Source: Pseudooceanicola sp. (lineage in GTDB: Bacteria; Pseudomonadota; Alphaproteobacteria; Rhodobacterales; Rhodobacteraceae). From it: a stretch of DNA of 64,000 nucleotides. The position numbers and the translations under genes are program-made. The notes beneath the pieces were generated by a model. The model was not told where the DNA came from. It did no database searches and saw nothing but the letters and a program-made list of their open reading frames with translations. Shown in pieces: positions 16,708-26,550 of the stretch. Position 1 is the stretch's first letter. Each line of letters begins with the position of its first letter. The stretch lies in the NCBI RefSeq assembly GCF_029213205.1, contig NZ_JARGNH010000012.1:50265-114264 (forward strand), given 5' to 3'.

Positions 16708-19700
16708 TCACCTCTCCCCCCAACCGCCCCCACCCGGCGTCAGCATCTCGAAGGCATCCCCGGCGCTCAGGCTGGATTCGGAATTCCCCGGCACCACCTC
16801 GCGGCGTCCATCTCCGCGCAGCACCGCGTTCTCGCCCACCGCTCCCGGCGCGCCGCCGTCGCCGCCCGGCGGTGGCACCAGGCGGTGTGACGACAGCGTG
16901 GTGACCGTCACATCGTCGAGGAACCGCACCACCCGGTGGATGCCATTGCCGCCCTGCCAGCGCCCGGCGCCGCCCGATCCCTGGCGCAGCGCCATCGTCT
17001 CCACCCGCACCGGGAACCTTGTTTCCAGCACTTCCGGGTCGGTCATCAGGGTGTTGGTCATATGCGAATGCACGCCCGAGGCGCCGTCGAACCCCGGCCC
17101 GGCGCCGCTGCCCCCGGCGATGGTCTCGTAATTCTGAAAGCGGTCATTGCCCCAGACGAAATTGTTCATCGTGCCCTGCGATCCGGCGATCACCCCGAGC
17201 GCGCCGAACAGGCAATCGGCAATCGCCTGGCTGACCTCGGTATTGCCGGCGATCACCGCCGCCGGGTGCACCGGGTTGATCATCGACCCGTCCGGCAGGA
17301 TCAGCTGCAGCGGTTTCAGGCAGCCCTCGTTCATCGGGATGTCACGGCCAACCAGGGTGCGGAACACATAGAGCGTCACCGCCATGGTGATCGATTTCGG
17401 CGCGTTGTAATTGGTGCCGTGCTGGGGTGAGGTGCCGGTGAAATCCAGCACCGCCTCGCCCGCCTGGCGATCGACGGTGATCCTGACCTTGATCTGCGAT
17501 CCGTCATCCAGCGGATAGGTGCAGGCGCCATCCTTCAACGATCCGATCACCTGCCGGACCGAGGCTTCGGCATTGGCCTGCACATGGCCCATGTAGGCGA
17601 GCACGGTGGCATGGCCGAAATTGTCGATCATCCGGGTGACCTCGGCGATGCCGGTGGCATTGGCGGCGACCTGCGCCTCAAGATCGGCGAGGTTGTCATC
17701 GGGGTTGCGGCAGGGATAGCGGCCAGAGGCGAGCAGGGCGCGAGTCTCGGCCTCGCGCAGTTTGCCGTCGCGAACCAGCAGGAAATTGTCGATCACCACC
17801 CCTTCTTCCTCGATATGGGTGCTGTCGGGGGGCGCCGATCCCGGGGTCCGGCCGCCGATATCGGCATGGTGGCCGCGCGAGCCGACCCAGAACAGGATCT
17901 CGGCCCCGGCCTGGTCAAATACCGGTGTGATCACGGTGACATCCGGCAGATGGGTGCCGCCATTGAACGGCGCGTTCAGCATATAGGCATCGCCGGGCTG
18001 GATCCGCCCGGCGTTGAGCCGCGCCACGGTGCGCACCGAATCCGACATTGAGCCGAGGTGGACCGGCACATGCGGCGCATTGGCGACCAGATTGCCATCG
18101 CTGTCGAACAACGCGCAGGAGAAATCCAGCCGTTCCTTGATATTCACCGAATAGGCGGTGTTTTTCAGCGTCGCGCCCATCTGTTCGGCAATCGACATGA
18201 ACAGGTTGTTGAACACTTCCAGCAGGATCGGGTCGGCCTCGGTGCCCAGGGCGTGCTGGGAGTGCCGCGCCTCGGTCCGGGTCAGGATCAGGTTGCCGAC
18301 GGTGTCAATCCGCGCCGACCAGCCCGGTTCGATGGCGTTGGTGCCGGTCGCCTCGGTGATGATCGCCGGGCCGGTGATCTCGGCCCCCGCCGCCAGGCTC
18401 TCGCGCTCATAGAGCGGCACCTGGTGCGCGGTGCCGTCCATGACCACCGGGATCCGGCCGCTGTCCATCGGGTCGTCGCTGCCGGTTGGCACCGGTGCGA
18501 TGGCGTCGTCGGTGGCGCCAATCGCCTCGACCGCCAGCATTTCGATCAGCAAGGGCCGGTCCGGCGCGGCAAAGCCAAAGCGTGCCTGATGCTGCGCGTG
18601 GAACGCGGCCTGCATCGCAGGGGCCTCGGCGAAGGGCACCTCCAGCGTCTGGTGAGAGCCTTCATAACGCAGGTGCGCGCGGGCCTCGGTGCGGATATCG
18701 GCGGCGGCGATGCCCTGGGCGGCGACCTCATCGCGGGTGGTCGCTTCCATATCCGCGACCTGCGATTCCAGCGCCGCGAGTGCCGTCATCGGCTTGTCGA
18801 CCTGCATCTCGCGGCTGGCGCGGATATCGGCCAGACCCATGCCGAAAGCCGACAAAACGCCAGCGTAGGGATGGACGAAGATCGAGGTCATCCCCAAGGC
18901 ATCGGCGACCAGGCAGGCGTGTTGCCCGCCGGCGCCGCCAAAGCAGTTGAGGGTGTAGCGGGTCACGTCATAGCCGCGCTCGACGCTGATCTTCTTGATC
19001 GCCTGTGCCATGTTCTGCACCGCAATTTTCAGAAACCCCTCGGCGGTTGCCTCGGGCGAGAGCGGCGGCTGGCCGGTGGCGGCGGCGATATCATCGGCCA
19101 ATATCACGAATTTCTGCCGCACCACATCGGCATCCAGCGGTTGATCGCCCTTGGGGCCGAACACCGCAGGGAAATGCGCTGGCGACAGCTTGCCCAGCAT
19201 CACGTTGCAATCGGTGACGGTCAGCGGCCCGCCGCGCCGATAGCAGGCCGGGCCGGGATCGGCGCCGGCACTTTCCGGGCCAACCTGATAGCGCCCCTCG
19301 CGGAACGCCAGCAGCGAGCCGCCACCCGCCGCAACCGTATGGATATGCATCATCGGCGCGCGCATCCTGGTGCCCGCCACTTCGGTTTCAAAGCTGCGTT
19401 CATAACTGCCCGCGTAATGGCAGACGTCGGTCGAGGTGCCGCCCATGTCAAAGCCGATCAGCCGGGTGAACCCCGCCGCCTCGGCGGTGCGGACCATACC
19501 GACGACGCCGCCCGCGGGCCCGGACAGGATCGCGTCCTTGCCCTGGAACATCCGCGCATCGGTCAGCCCGCCAGAGGATTGCATGAAAAACAGCCGTTCG
19601 CAGGCGCCGGCCGGGCCGAGGTCCAGCGCATCGGCCACTTGCTCGACATAGCGCCGCAGCACCGGCGACAGATAGGCGTCAACCACGGCGGTGTCGCCGC

Positions 19701-20313
19701 GTGACACCAGTTTGATCAGGGCGCTGGCCTGATGCGAGGGGGTGATCTGGGTGAACCCGACCTCGCGCGCAATCGCGGCAATGCGCTGTTCGTGGGCGGG
19801 GTTGAGATAGCCGTGCATGCAGGCAATCGCGACCGAGCGCAGGCCGTCGGCATAGGCGGCGCGCAGGATGGCGCGGGTGGCATCCTCGTCCAGCGGTTTC
19901 AGAATACGGCCATCGGCGGCGATGCGCTCGGGCAGTTCGGCAACCCTTGCATAGATCGGATCGGGCAGCCGGATGTGCAGGTCAAACAGCCGGGGCCGCG
20001 CCTGGGTTCCGATTCGCAGCAGGTCGGCAAAACCCGCAGTGATCAGCAGCAGGGTCGGGGTGCCCTTGCGTTCCAACAGGGCGTTGGTGGCCACCGTGGT
20101 GCCCATCTTGACACTGTCGATGCTGCCCGGGGTAAACTCGTGGGTTCCCAGCAGGCGCCGGATTCCCTCGATGGCGGCGTCGGGGTAAATCTCTGGATTC
20201 TCGGACAAAAGCTTGGCGGTGTGCAGCGATCCATCCGGCGCGCGACCAACCAGATCGGTAAAGGTGCCGCCGCGATCCACCCAGAACTGCCACTTTTGCG
20301 CGCGTTTGGTCAT
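16708..20313 (-). CDS. Fused hydantoinase A/B protein, 5-oxoprolinase type
   Basis: A 1201-residue protein that joins a hydantoinase-A half and a hydantoinase-B half. The N-terminus [20 protein letters not shown] is the ATP-dependent 5-oxoprolinase pattern. The A half has [15 protein letters not shown], and the B half from about residue 690 contains [20 protein letters not shown]. 5-Oxoprolinase opens 5-oxoproline to glutamate with ATP; a related hydantoin or lactam substrate is possible. I chose the ATG at 20313 because similarity begins there; a GAGGG lies 11 bases upstream. It is divergent from a TRAP transporter operon with a palindromic operator between. Confidence 0.88.
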   Translation of the reverse strand: MTKRAQKWQFWVDRGGTFTDLVGRAPDGSLHTAKLLSENPEIYPDAAIEGIRRLLGTHEFTPGSIDSVKMGTTVATNALLERKGTPTLLLITAGFADLLRIGTQARPRLFDLHIRLPDPIYARVAELPERIAADGRILKPLDEDATRAILRAAYADGLRSVAIACMHGYLNPAHEQRIAAIAREVGFTQITPSHQASALIKLVSRGDTAVVDAYLSPVLRRYVEQVADALDLGPAGACERLFFMQSSGGLTDARMFQGKDAILSGPAGGVVGMVRTAEAAGFTRLIGFDMGGTSTDVCHYAGSYERSFETEVAGTRMRAPMMHIHTVAAGGGSLLAFREGRYQVGPESAGADPGPACYRRGGPLTVTDCNVMLGKLSPAHFPAVFGPKGDQPLDADVVRQKFVILADDIAAATGQPPLSPEATAEGFLKIAVQNMAQAIKKISVERGYDVTRYTLNCFGGAGGQHACLVADALGMTSIFVHPYAGVLSAFGMGLADIRASREMQVDKPMTALAALESQVADMEATTRDEVAAQGIAAADIRTEARAHLRYEGSHQTLEVPFAEAPAMQAAFHAQHQARFGFAAPDRPLLIEMLAVEAIGATDDAIAPVPTGSDDPMDSGRIPVVMDGTAHQVPLYERESLAAGAEITGPAIITEATGTNAIEPGWSARIDTVGNLILTRTEARHSQHALGTEADPILLEVFNNLFMSIAEQMGATLKNTAYSVNIKERLDFSCALFDSDGNLVANAPHVPVHLGSMSDSVRTVARLNAGRIQPGDAYMLNAPFNGGTHLPDVTVITPVFDQAGAEILFWVGSRGHHADIGGRTPGSAPPDSTHIEEEGVVIDNFLLVRDGKLREAETRALLASGRYPCRNPDDNLADLEAQVAANATGIAEVTRMIDNFGHATVLAYMGHVQANAEASVRQVIGSLKDGACTYPLDDGSQIKVRITVDRQAGEAVLDFTGTSPQHGTNYNAPKSITMAVTLYVFRTLVGRDIPMNEGCLKPLQLILPDGSMINPVHPAAVIAGNTEVSQAIADCLFGALGVIAGSQGTMNNFVWGNDRFQNYETIAGGSGAGPGFDGASGVHSHMTNTLMTDPEVLETRFPVRVETMALRQGSGGAGRWQGGNGIHRVVRFLDDVTVTTLSSHRLVPPPGGDGGAPGAVGENAVLRGDGRREVVPGNSESSLSAGDAFEMLTPGGGGWGER

Positions 20314-20355
20314 TCGGTTTGCATCCCTCAAGAATTCTGTTGCGTTACTCCCAGA

Positions 20356-20376
20356 ACGTTGGCAATTTGTCAACGT
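20356..20376. promoter_or_regulatory. 21-bp palindromic operator between the oxoprolinase and TRAP genes
   Basis: Arms ACGTTGGCAA (20356-20365) and TTGTCAACGT (20367-20376) are inverted repeats with a single mismatch around one central T. Size and TTG-CAA content fit a MarR-type dimer site. It lies 43 bases from each start codon in the divergent gap, so one regulator could control both sides. The winged-helix gene at 23420-23935 is the nearest candidate. Confidence 0.65.
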
Positions 20377-20418
20377 AATGAAAACGAAGTGAACAAACCA
20401 ACTTCAGGGAGATTGATC

Positions 20419-21378
20419 ATGCTACGCTTTGCTCTGCCACTGGCGGTTCTACTGACCGCGACGCCTGCGTTGGCCGAAAAATGGGATATGCCGACGCCCT
20501 ATGGCGACACCACATTCCACACCCAGAATATCCGCGCCTTTGCCGATGAGGTGAAAACCGTGACCGGCGGCGGGCTGGAGGTCACCGTCCATTCCGCCGG
20601 GTCGCTGTTTCCGCATGGCGAGATCAAGAATGCCGTCCGCTCACGCCAGGTGCCAATGGGGGAATTCTTCCTCTCGACCCTGGCGAACGAGGACCCGGCC
20701 TTTGGCATGGACAGCCAGCCGTTCCTCGCCACCTCCTATGATGATGCGGCCAAGCTCTGGGCCGCACAGCGCCCGGTGGTCGAAAAGCTGCTGGCGACCC
20801 AGGGGCTGATGCCGCTGTTCTCAGTGCCATGGCCGGCGCAGGGGCTTTATACCAAGGCCGAAATCAAATCGGTGGACGATCTGAATGGCCTGCGCTTCCG
20901 CGCCTACAACGCCGCGCTCGAGGAATTCGCGACCCTGGCCGGGGCGGCCCCGGTGCAGGTCGAAGCGCCAGATATCCCGCAGGCCTTTTCGACCGGTCAG
21001 GTCGAGGCGATGATCACCTCGCCCTCGACCGGCGCAAACTCCAAGGCCTGGGATTTCCTGTCGCATTACACCCCGATCAACGCCTGGGTCCCCAAGAACA
21101 TCGTGGTGGTCAACAAGCGCAGCTTTGATGGCCTTGATGCGGCGACGCAAAAAGCGGTTCTGGACGCGGCTGCGGCTGCCGAGGCGCGCGGGCTTGAAAT
21201 GTCGATGGCCGAGACCGACGCCAAGACCAAGGAACTGGCCGACAACGGCATCACCGTCTACCCGCCGAGCGCGGACCTGGTTGCCGGGCTGCAGGCGATT
21301 GGCGACAAGATGCTCGACAATTGGATGGCCAAGGCCAGCGACGACGCAAAGTCGGCGCTTGCCGCCTATCAGAAGTAA
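20419..21378 (+). CDS. TRAP transporter substrate-binding protein (DctP family)
   Basis: Periplasmic solute receptor of 319 residues with a Sec signal (MLRFALPLAVLLTATPALA). The mature part has the DctP-family features LNGLRFRAYNAALEEFATLA, with the arginine that binds the substrate carboxylate, and QVEAMITSPSTGANSKAWD. The ATG at 20419 is preceded by AGGGAGA and is the start that yields the signal peptide; the longer in-frame extension is antisense to the oxoprolinase. It is followed by a terminator-like hairpin and then dctQM. It probably captures the lactam or amino-acid-like carboxylate used by the divergent enzyme (inference). Confidence 0.92.
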   Translation: MLRFALPLAVLLTATPALAEKWDMPTPYGDTTFHTQNIRAFADEVKTVTGGGLEVTVHSAGSLFPHGEIKNAVRSRQVPMGEFFLSTLANEDPAFGMDSQPFLATSYDDAAKLWAAQRPVVEKLLATQGLMPLFSVPWPAQGLYTKAEIKSVDDLNGLRFRAYNAALEEFATLAGAAPVQVEAPDIPQAFSTGQVEAMITSPSTGANSKAWDFLSHYTPINAWVPKNIVVVNKRSFDGLDAATQKAVLDAAAAAEARGLEMSMAETDAKTKELADNGITVYPPSADLVAGLQAIGDKMLDNWMAKASDDAKSALAAYQK

Positions 21379-21386
21379 GCGAACGA

Positions 21387-21412
21387 GGGCGGGTGGCAAC
21401 ACCCGCCCTTTT
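21387..21412 (+). terminator. Rho-independent hairpin between dctP and dctQ
   Basis: An 8-bp stem, GGGCGGGT (21387-21394) and ACCCGCCC (21401-21408), is followed by TTTT. Placed inside the TRAP operon, it probably attenuates transcription so that the receptor is made in excess over the permease. Confidence 0.8.
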
Positions 21413-21479
21413 CAATTGGCCCGGGCAGACTCACCCGCAGGGTGCTAGGCTCGGGCTCTATTGATTCAGGTGGCTGGCG

Positions 21480-22004
21480 ATGCGCCGATTTCTCGACACG
21501 ATATACAAGGTCTCCGGCGGGCTGGCAGCAGCGCTGATTCTGGCGATCTGCCTGTTGATCTCGGCGCAGATCCTGCTGAACCTCGCCTCGCGGATGATGG
21601 GCCCGGCCTGGAGCTATACGATCCCCTCCTATGCCGATTTCGCCGGGTTCATGCTGGCCGGGGCCTCGTTCCTGGCGCTGGCCTATACCCTCAGGATGGG
21701 CGGCCATGTTCGGGTGTCGCTGGTCACCCAGCGGTTGCCGCGCCGCGCCGCCCTGGCCGCCGAAGTGCTGAGCCTGACCCTGGCCACCGGCCTCGCCGGT
21801 TTCGCCGGATTCTATCTGGTGTCGCTGGTGCAGGAGAGTCGACATTACGGCGACACCTCGGCCGGAATCGTGCCGATCCCGCTATGGATTCCGCAATCAG
21901 CGGTGGCGCTGGGCATGGGGCTGCTGGTCATCGCCCTGCTCGACACGCTGGTGCAAACTCTCCGCGCCGGGGCGCCGACCTTGCCCAACTCTGCCGAGGA
22001 ATGA
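21480..22004 (+). CDS. TRAP transporter small permease (DctQ)
   Basis: A 174-residue membrane protein with four helices. The run MRMGGHVRVSLVTQRLPRRA is the typical loop between the second and third helices of DctQ. Its stop overlaps or abuts the dctM start region, and it pairs with DctM as the membrane part of the TRAP transporter. Confidence 0.9.
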   Translation: MRRFLDTIYKVSGGLAAALILAICLLISAQILLNLASRMMGPAWSYTIPSYADFAGFMLAGASFLALAYTLRMGGHVRVSLVTQRLPRRAALAAEVLSLTLATGLAGFAGFYLVSLVQESRHYGDTSAGIVPIPLWIPQSAVALGMGLLVIALLDTLVQTLRAGAPTLPNSAEE

Positions 22005-22006
22005 TC

Positions 22007-23305
22007 ATGTCCGATCCGCTTGTCGCGCTGACCCTTCTGGCGGTTCTGATCGGCCTGCTGGCGCTGGGCGTCTGGGTTGCCTTTGCGCTGATCGCGGTGG
22101 CGCTGATCGCCATCGTCTTCTTTTCCAATGCGCCGGTCGGGCTGGTGCTGGCCACCACGCTCTGGGGGCATTCGCATTCCTGGGCGCTGGCGGCACTGCC
22201 GCTGTTTATCCTGATGGGCGAAATCCTGCTGCGCTCGCGGCTGTCACAAGACATGTTCTCGGGTATCGCGCCCTGGATCGGCCGCTTCCCCGGGCGGCTT
22301 CTGCATGTCAATATCCTCGGCTGTGCGATCTTTGCGGCAGTCTCCGGGTCGAGCGCGGCCACCGCCGCCACCATTGGGCGGATGTCGGTGCCCGAACTCA
22401 AGGCACGCGGCTATCCCGAAATCATGATCCTCGGCACCCTGGCCGGCAGCGCCACCCTGGGCCTGCTGATCCCGCCATCGATCATCCTGATCGTCTATGG
22501 CGTCGCCACCGAACAAAGCATCGCCCGGCTGTTCGTCGCCGGGATCCTGCCGGGGATCATGCTGGTGCTGCTGTTTGCCGCCTATGTCGCGGGCTATGCC
22601 TGGATGCGCCCGCTGTCGATCCCGGCCGAACCGGCACACAATTGGCGTGAAAAGATCAGCGCCTCGCGGCGGCTGATCCCGGTGGCGCTGTTGATCGCCG
22701 GGGTGATCGGGTCGATCTACACTGGCATTGCCAGCCCGACCGACGCGGCGGCGCTGGGGGTGGTGCTGTCCGTGATCCTGGCCTTCGCCACCGGGGGCTT
22801 CAGCTGGGTCAAGCTGGGCGAGGCGCTGATGTCAGCCACGCGGACCAGCGCGATGATCGCCTTCATCCTGGTGGCGGCGGCGTTTCTGTCAATCGCCATG
22901 GGCTTCACCGGGCTGCCGCGCAACCTGGCCGCCTGGATCGGGTCGCTGGGGCTCAGCCAAGGCGCGCTGCTGGCGGCGCTCACCATCTTCTTCATCGCTC
23001 TTGGCTGCTTCCTCGACGGCATTTCAGTGGTGGTGCTGACCACCTCGATCATCATGCCGATGGTCAGCGCCGCCGGGATCGATCCGCTGTGGTTCGGCAT
23101 CTACCTGGTGATTGTCGTCGAGATGAGCCAGATCACCCCGCCGGTCGGCTTCAACCTGTTTGTCATCCAGGGACTCACCGGCATCGACATCCTGCGGGTG
23201 GCAAAGGCGGCGCTGCCGTTCTTCTTCCTGCTGGTGCTGGGGGTGATCCTGATCACCCTCTTCCCGGCAATCGTGACCTGGCTGCCCGGGCTGATGGGGC
23301 GTTAG
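22007..23305 (+). CDS. TRAP transporter large permease (DctM)
   Basis: A 432-residue Na+-coupled permease with about twelve helices. Hallmarks include ALPLFILMGEILLRS, AAVSGSSAATAATIGRMSVP, which forms part of the ion and substrate site, and the second repeat FLDGISVVVLTTSIIMPMV with ITPPVGFNLFVIQ. Two ATG codons are close together (22001 and 22007); the second has GAGGA at a proper six-base distance and is chosen. The gene ends the TRAP operon and faces a convergent regulator gene across a hairpin. Confidence 0.94.
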   Translation: MSDPLVALTLLAVLIGLLALGVWVAFALIAVALIAIVFFSNAPVGLVLATTLWGHSHSWALAALPLFILMGEILLRSRLSQDMFSGIAPWIGRFPGRLLHVNILGCAIFAAVSGSSAATAATIGRMSVPELKARGYPEIMILGTLAGSATLGLLIPPSIILIVYGVATEQSIARLFVAGILPGIMLVLLFAAYVAGYAWMRPLSIPAEPAHNWREKISASRRLIPVALLIAGVIGSIYTGIASPTDAAALGVVLSVILAFATGGFSWVKLGEALMSATRTSAMIAFILVAAAFLSIAMGFTGLPRNLAAWIGSLGLSQGALLAALTIFFIALGCFLDGISVVVLTTSIIMPMVSAAGIDPLWFGIYLVIVVEMSQITPPVGFNLFVIQGLTGIDILRVAKAALPFFFLLVLGVILITLFPAIVTWLPGLMGR

Positions 23306-23318
23306 ACCGCATCCCCCG

Positions 23319-23363
23319 CTTCCTCTGGTCAAAAATATCCCGGGGTTTGGGGCAGAGCCCCAA
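23319..23363 (-). repeat. Intergenic hairpin-plus-motif element, copy 1, with terminator
   Basis: A 7-bp hairpin (TTGGGGC at 23347-23353, GCCCCAA at 23357-23363) is followed, on the minus strand, by a conserved string reading GATATTTTTGACCAGAGGAAG-like (23319-23340). Three related elements occur at 27688-27740, 59405-59460 and 62284-62348. Here it lies between convergent genes and probably terminates both. Confidence 0.6.
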
Positions 23364-23419
23364 TCAAACAAAGGGCAGGCGCGCCGCGCGCCTTTGGAGC
23401 CCTCAGACCGCAGCCCCCC

Positions 23420-23935
23420 TCAGAGAGAGGCCGCCGCCCGGCTGGCCTGATCATATTGCCCCGACAGCGCCCTGAGCCGGGTGGCCATCTCTCGCAGCTC
23501 GTCGCCGGTCATTTCCATATGCCCCAGCCCCTCCAGCAGGCATTGGGCGCGCACTTCGCGATAGGCCTCGCAGACCTCGGCGCCTTTGGATGAGGCGCGA
23601 TAGAACACCTCTTTGCCACGCTTCTCGCCCTCCAGAAGCTCGGCTTTCAGCAATTTACGCAGGGCGTAATTCACCGTGTGGGTGTCTTCGATGTTCAGCA
23701 GGAAACAGATGTCGCTCAGCCGCTTGTCGCGGCCCCGCGAATTGACATTGTGCAGCACCAGGATCTCCAGCGGGCTGAATTCGCCGGGGCTGGCGGCGGA
23801 CATGCATTTGACCATCCAGCGGGCAAAGGCGTTATAGGCGATGATCAGCCCGTATTCGAACTCTGATGCCTCCCAGCCATCACCCTCGGCGAGGTGGCGG
23901 GATGACACGATGCGACGCTTTTCCGGTTCTGCCAT
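23420..23935 (-). CDS. MarR-like winged-helix transcriptional regulator
   Basis: A 171-residue protein with a central winged-helix DNA-binding region (FSPLEILVLHNVNSRGRDKR, then LSDICFLLNIEDTHTVNYAL as the recognition helix, and a wing with EGEKRGKEVFYRAS). I start it at the ATG at 23935 because AGGAGG precedes it. It is convergent with dctM and is the only regulator near the divergent oxoprolinase/TRAP region, so it is the best candidate to bind the palindrome at 20356-20376. It could instead be an unrelated housekeeping regulator of the type conserved next to rpsT and dnaA. Confidence 0.75.
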   Translation of the reverse strand: MAEPEKRRIVSSRHLAEGDGWEASEFEYGLIIAYNAFARWMVKCMSAASPGEFSPLEILVLHNVNSRGRDKRLSDICFLLNIEDTHTVNYALRKLLKAELLEGEKRGKEVFYRASSKGAEVCEAYREVRAQCLLEGLGHMEMTGDELREMATRLRALSGQYDQASRAAASL

Positions 23936-24131
23936 GGGGCCTCCTGTGATCCTCAGCCTAGCACTGGCATAGCTCATGCGAAAGGATCGCGCCTGGATCA
24001 AGCCGGGTTCATATCAGGGTGGATCGCGCGGTCAGACGAAATCCCTCTCCGCCCTGTTGACTTGCTGCCGACTCGGGCCTAAAGACGCGACTTCTGAATA
24101 AACCGAACCGAAGCTACGGGACCAAGCACAT

Positions 24132-24395
24132 ATGGCCAATTCGCCGCAATCCAAGAAACGCGCACGTCAAGCGGACCGCCGCGAGATCGTCAACAAAGCG
24201 CGCCGGTCACGGATCCGCACCTTCCTGAAAAAGGTGGAAGAGGCGATTGCCTCGGGTGACAAATCCGCCGCTGCCACCGCCCTGCGGGTTGCGCAGCCGG
24301 AGCTGATGCGCGGCGTGACCAAGGGTGTGTATCACAAGAATACGGCGTCGCGGAAAGTCTCGCGGCTGGCGTCGCGGGTCAAATCCCTCGCCTGA
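24132..24395 (+). CDS. rpsT: 30S ribosomal protein S20
   Basis: Small basic primary rRNA-binding protein of 87 residues. It starts [17 protein letters not shown] after Met and contains KAARRSR-like [15 protein letters not shown], matching S20 throughout. It stands alone between the regulator and dnaA, as in other Rhodobacterales, and is followed by a textbook terminator. S20 genes are commonly autoregulated, but no such element is evident here. Confidence 0.97.
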   Translation: MANSPQSKKRARQADRREIVNKARRSRIRTFLKKVEEAIASGDKSAAATALRVAQPELMRGVTKGVYHKNTASRKVSRLASRVKSLA

Positions 24396-24450
24396 GTGAC
24401 CTGATCCAGGGCAGGTTTTCCTGCCTGCAGGCCAATCGACCAGTGAAAGA

Positions 24451-24477
24451 AAAGGCACCCCACAGGGGTGCCTTTTT
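24451..24477 (+). terminator. Rho-independent terminator of rpsT
   Basis: Stem GGCACCCC (24454-24461) and GGGGTGCC (24465-24472) with a three-base loop, preceded by AAA and followed by TTTTT. Confidence 0.95.
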
Positions 24478-24926
24478 GCATATATGCTTGGCTTTCAAGG
24501 GGGGCGGAGATTCTTTTTCGGCATCGTGCGAGTCAAGCGATATGTAGGCTTGCCGCTTCGCAGACGAGGTTGCTACCTTGATACCTGCGAGTCACTTCGC
24601 TTGGGGGACATGATGAACCGGGTTCGGTTCAGCGCGTGTCGGTGACCGGGATTTCCGGTCGCTAACTGTCGAAAAGACGGCACGCGCAGGTCTGCAGGTC
24701 TGCCTTCGGGCATGCAACAGTTTTACGGGCCGCCTCTGCCGGGCACCCGAAATATGACTGCGCGCCATCGGCGCCGCACGGGGCCTGTGGAGTCGGATCT
24801 TGATGCAACCGCGTTTGCGCGTTTGTCATGCCATGCTCTCTCCCCCGAGCTGGAAGTGTAGGGTACCTGCTGGCCGCGGGTTCGCGAATGGCCATGGGAC
24901 TGCGACTTTTGGGGGCGACCGAGAAC
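24478..24926. other. dnaA upstream region
   Basis: About 450 bases without a gene. I looked for DnaA boxes (TTATCCACA or its complement) and AT-rich 13-mers and found none, so this is probably not the replication origin. A small repeated string CAGGTCTGC occurs twice near 24690. It presumably carries the dnaA promoter. Confidence 0.5.
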
Positions 24927-26312
24927 ATGAAAACCGGACAATGGGGTGAATTGAAGCGACAGCTTCAGGCCACCGTCGGAGAGAGCAACTACCGTAACTG
25001 GATCGAGCCGTTGCAATTCACCAGCGCCGCCAATGGCGTCGCGCAGATTGCTGCCCCGACCAATTTTGCCGGCACCTATGTGTCGCGCAATTTCGGCGAT
25101 ATCATCCTGCAAAAGATCGCGGCGGTGAAACCCGATGTGCGCCGGATCGAATTTTCCGCCTCCCGGGCCAACCGGGCAATGCGGGCCGCTCGGCCTGTCG
25201 CCCAGTCCGAAGCGGCCCCAGCACAGCCCGCCGCCGCCGCCGCCGCTCCGACGGCGCGCCGCGACGGCATGTTGCCCCCGGCGCCGCTGGATCAGCGCTT
25301 CACCTTTGACACATTCGTGGTCGGCAAGCCCAACGAACTCGCCCATGCTGCCGCCCGCCGCGTCGCCGAAGGCGGCCCAGTCACCTTCAACCCGCTGTTC
25401 CTTTATGGCGGCGTCGGGTTGGGCAAGACCCATCTGATGCATGCCATTGCCTGGGAATTGCAGACCGCGCGCCCCGATTTGAACGTGGTCTACCTGAGCG
25501 CCGAACAATTCATGTATCGCTTTGTCCAGGCGCTGCGGGATCGCAAGATCATGGATTTCAAGCTGCTGTTCCGTTCGGTCGATGTGCTGATGGTGGACGA
25601 TGTGCAATTCATCGCCGGCAAGGACAGCACTCAGGAAGAGTTCTTTCACACCTTCAACGCGCTGATCGACCAGAACCGGCAGATCATCATCTCTGCCGAC
25701 CGTGCCCCGGGCGAGATCGCGGATATGGAGGAACGGATCAGGTCGCGGTTGCAATGCGGGCTGGTGGTCGATCTGCACCCGACCGATTATGAGCTGCGCC
25801 TCGGCATCCTGCTGTCGAAAACCGAAACCTTCCGCAAACAACAGCCGGATCTGGTGATCGCCGACGGGGTGCTGGAATTTCTGGCGCATCGGATCAGCAC
25901 CAATGTGCGGGTGCTGGAAGGCGCGCTGACCCGGCTGTTCGCCTTTGCCAGCCTGGTGGGCCGCGAGATTACCCTGGAATTGGCACAGGATTGCCTGGCG
26001 GACATCCTGCGCGCCTCTGAACGCAAGATCACCGTTGAGGAAATCCAGCGCAAGGTCAGCGAACATTACAACATTCGATTGTCGGATATGCTGGGGCCAA
26101 AGCGCCTGCGCTCCTTCGCCCGGCCACGGCAGGTGGCGATGTATCTGTGCAAGCAGATGACCTCGCGCTCGCTGCCGGAAATCGGGCGCCGCTTTGGTGG
26201 CCGCGACCACACCACGGTAATTCACGGGGTGAAGCGGATCGAAGAGCTGAAGGGCCAGGACGGCCAGATCGCGGAAGACCTGGAAATGCTGCGCCGCACG
26301 CTCGAGGCCTGA
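24927..26312 (+). CDS. dnaA: Chromosomal replication initiator protein DnaA
   Basis: Initiator ATPase that opens oriC, 461 residues. Domain I starts MKTGQWGELKRQLQATVGES with the NYRNWIEPLQF helix. A short low-complexity linker rich in Ala and Pro spans about 90-120. The AAA+ domain has Walker A GGVGLGKTH (161-169) and Walker B VLMVDDVQF, and the C-terminal HTH carries the DnaA signature RFGGRDHTTVIHGVKRIEEL. The ATG at 24927 is chosen by alignment with the family N-terminus; an extension to 24828 is possible but unlike DnaA. A terminator separates it from dnaN. Confidence 0.97.
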   Translation: MKTGQWGELKRQLQATVGESNYRNWIEPLQFTSAANGVAQIAAPTNFAGTYVSRNFGDIILQKIAAVKPDVRRIEFSASRANRAMRAARPVAQSEAAPAQPAAAAAAPTARRDGMLPPAPLDQRFTFDTFVVGKPNELAHAAARRVAEGGPVTFNPLFLYGGVGLGKTHLMHAIAWELQTARPDLNVVYLSAEQFMYRFVQALRDRKIMDFKLLFRSVDVLMVDDVQFIAGKDSTQEEFFHTFNALIDQNRQIIISADRAPGEIADMEERIRSRLQCGLVVDLHPTDYELRLGILLSKTETFRKQQPDLVIADGVLEFLAHRISTNVRVLEGALTRLFAFASLVGREITLELAQDCLADILRASERKITVEEIQRKVSEHYNIRLSDMLGPKRLRSFARPRQVAMYLCKQMTSRSLPEIGRRFGGRDHTTVIHGVKRIEELKGQDGQIAEDLEMLRRTLEA

Positions 26313-26340
26313 ATTTGGTCCCACAGTGTCGCGTTTGAAG

Positions 26341-26363
26341 CCCGTCGCCTTGCGACGGGTTTT
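26341..26363 (+). terminator. Rho-independent terminator after dnaA
   Basis: Stem CCCGTCGC (26341-26348) and GCGACGGG (26352-26359) with a CTT loop, followed by TTTT. It implies that dnaN has its own promoter in the remaining 190 bases. Confidence 0.9.
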
Positions 26364-26550
26364 CACGTTTTGCAGGGGGTGATGTCCAGCTGGCGGGTGC
26401 GGGCAGGTGCCCGATTGCGCGGTGGATCGCAGCTTGCGGCCGTAACTGCCCCGAAAAACGCAGAAAACGCTTGAGCCGGGGGCTGAAACCGGTAGCGTGT
26501 CCATCCCGGATGAAACCGGTATGGGCCCGTCAAAGGACAGGAGCGAGGGT

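Noticed and set aside
18058..19704. 548-codon plus-strand open frame
   Set aside because: It lies wholly antisense to the oxoprolinase gene; GC-rich codon bias creates long shadow frames, and the translation is Arg/His/Gly-rich without a domain.
24478..24926. Replication origin upstream of dnaA
   Set aside because: No DnaA boxes or AT-rich unwinding region were found, and in this order the origin is often elsewhere.
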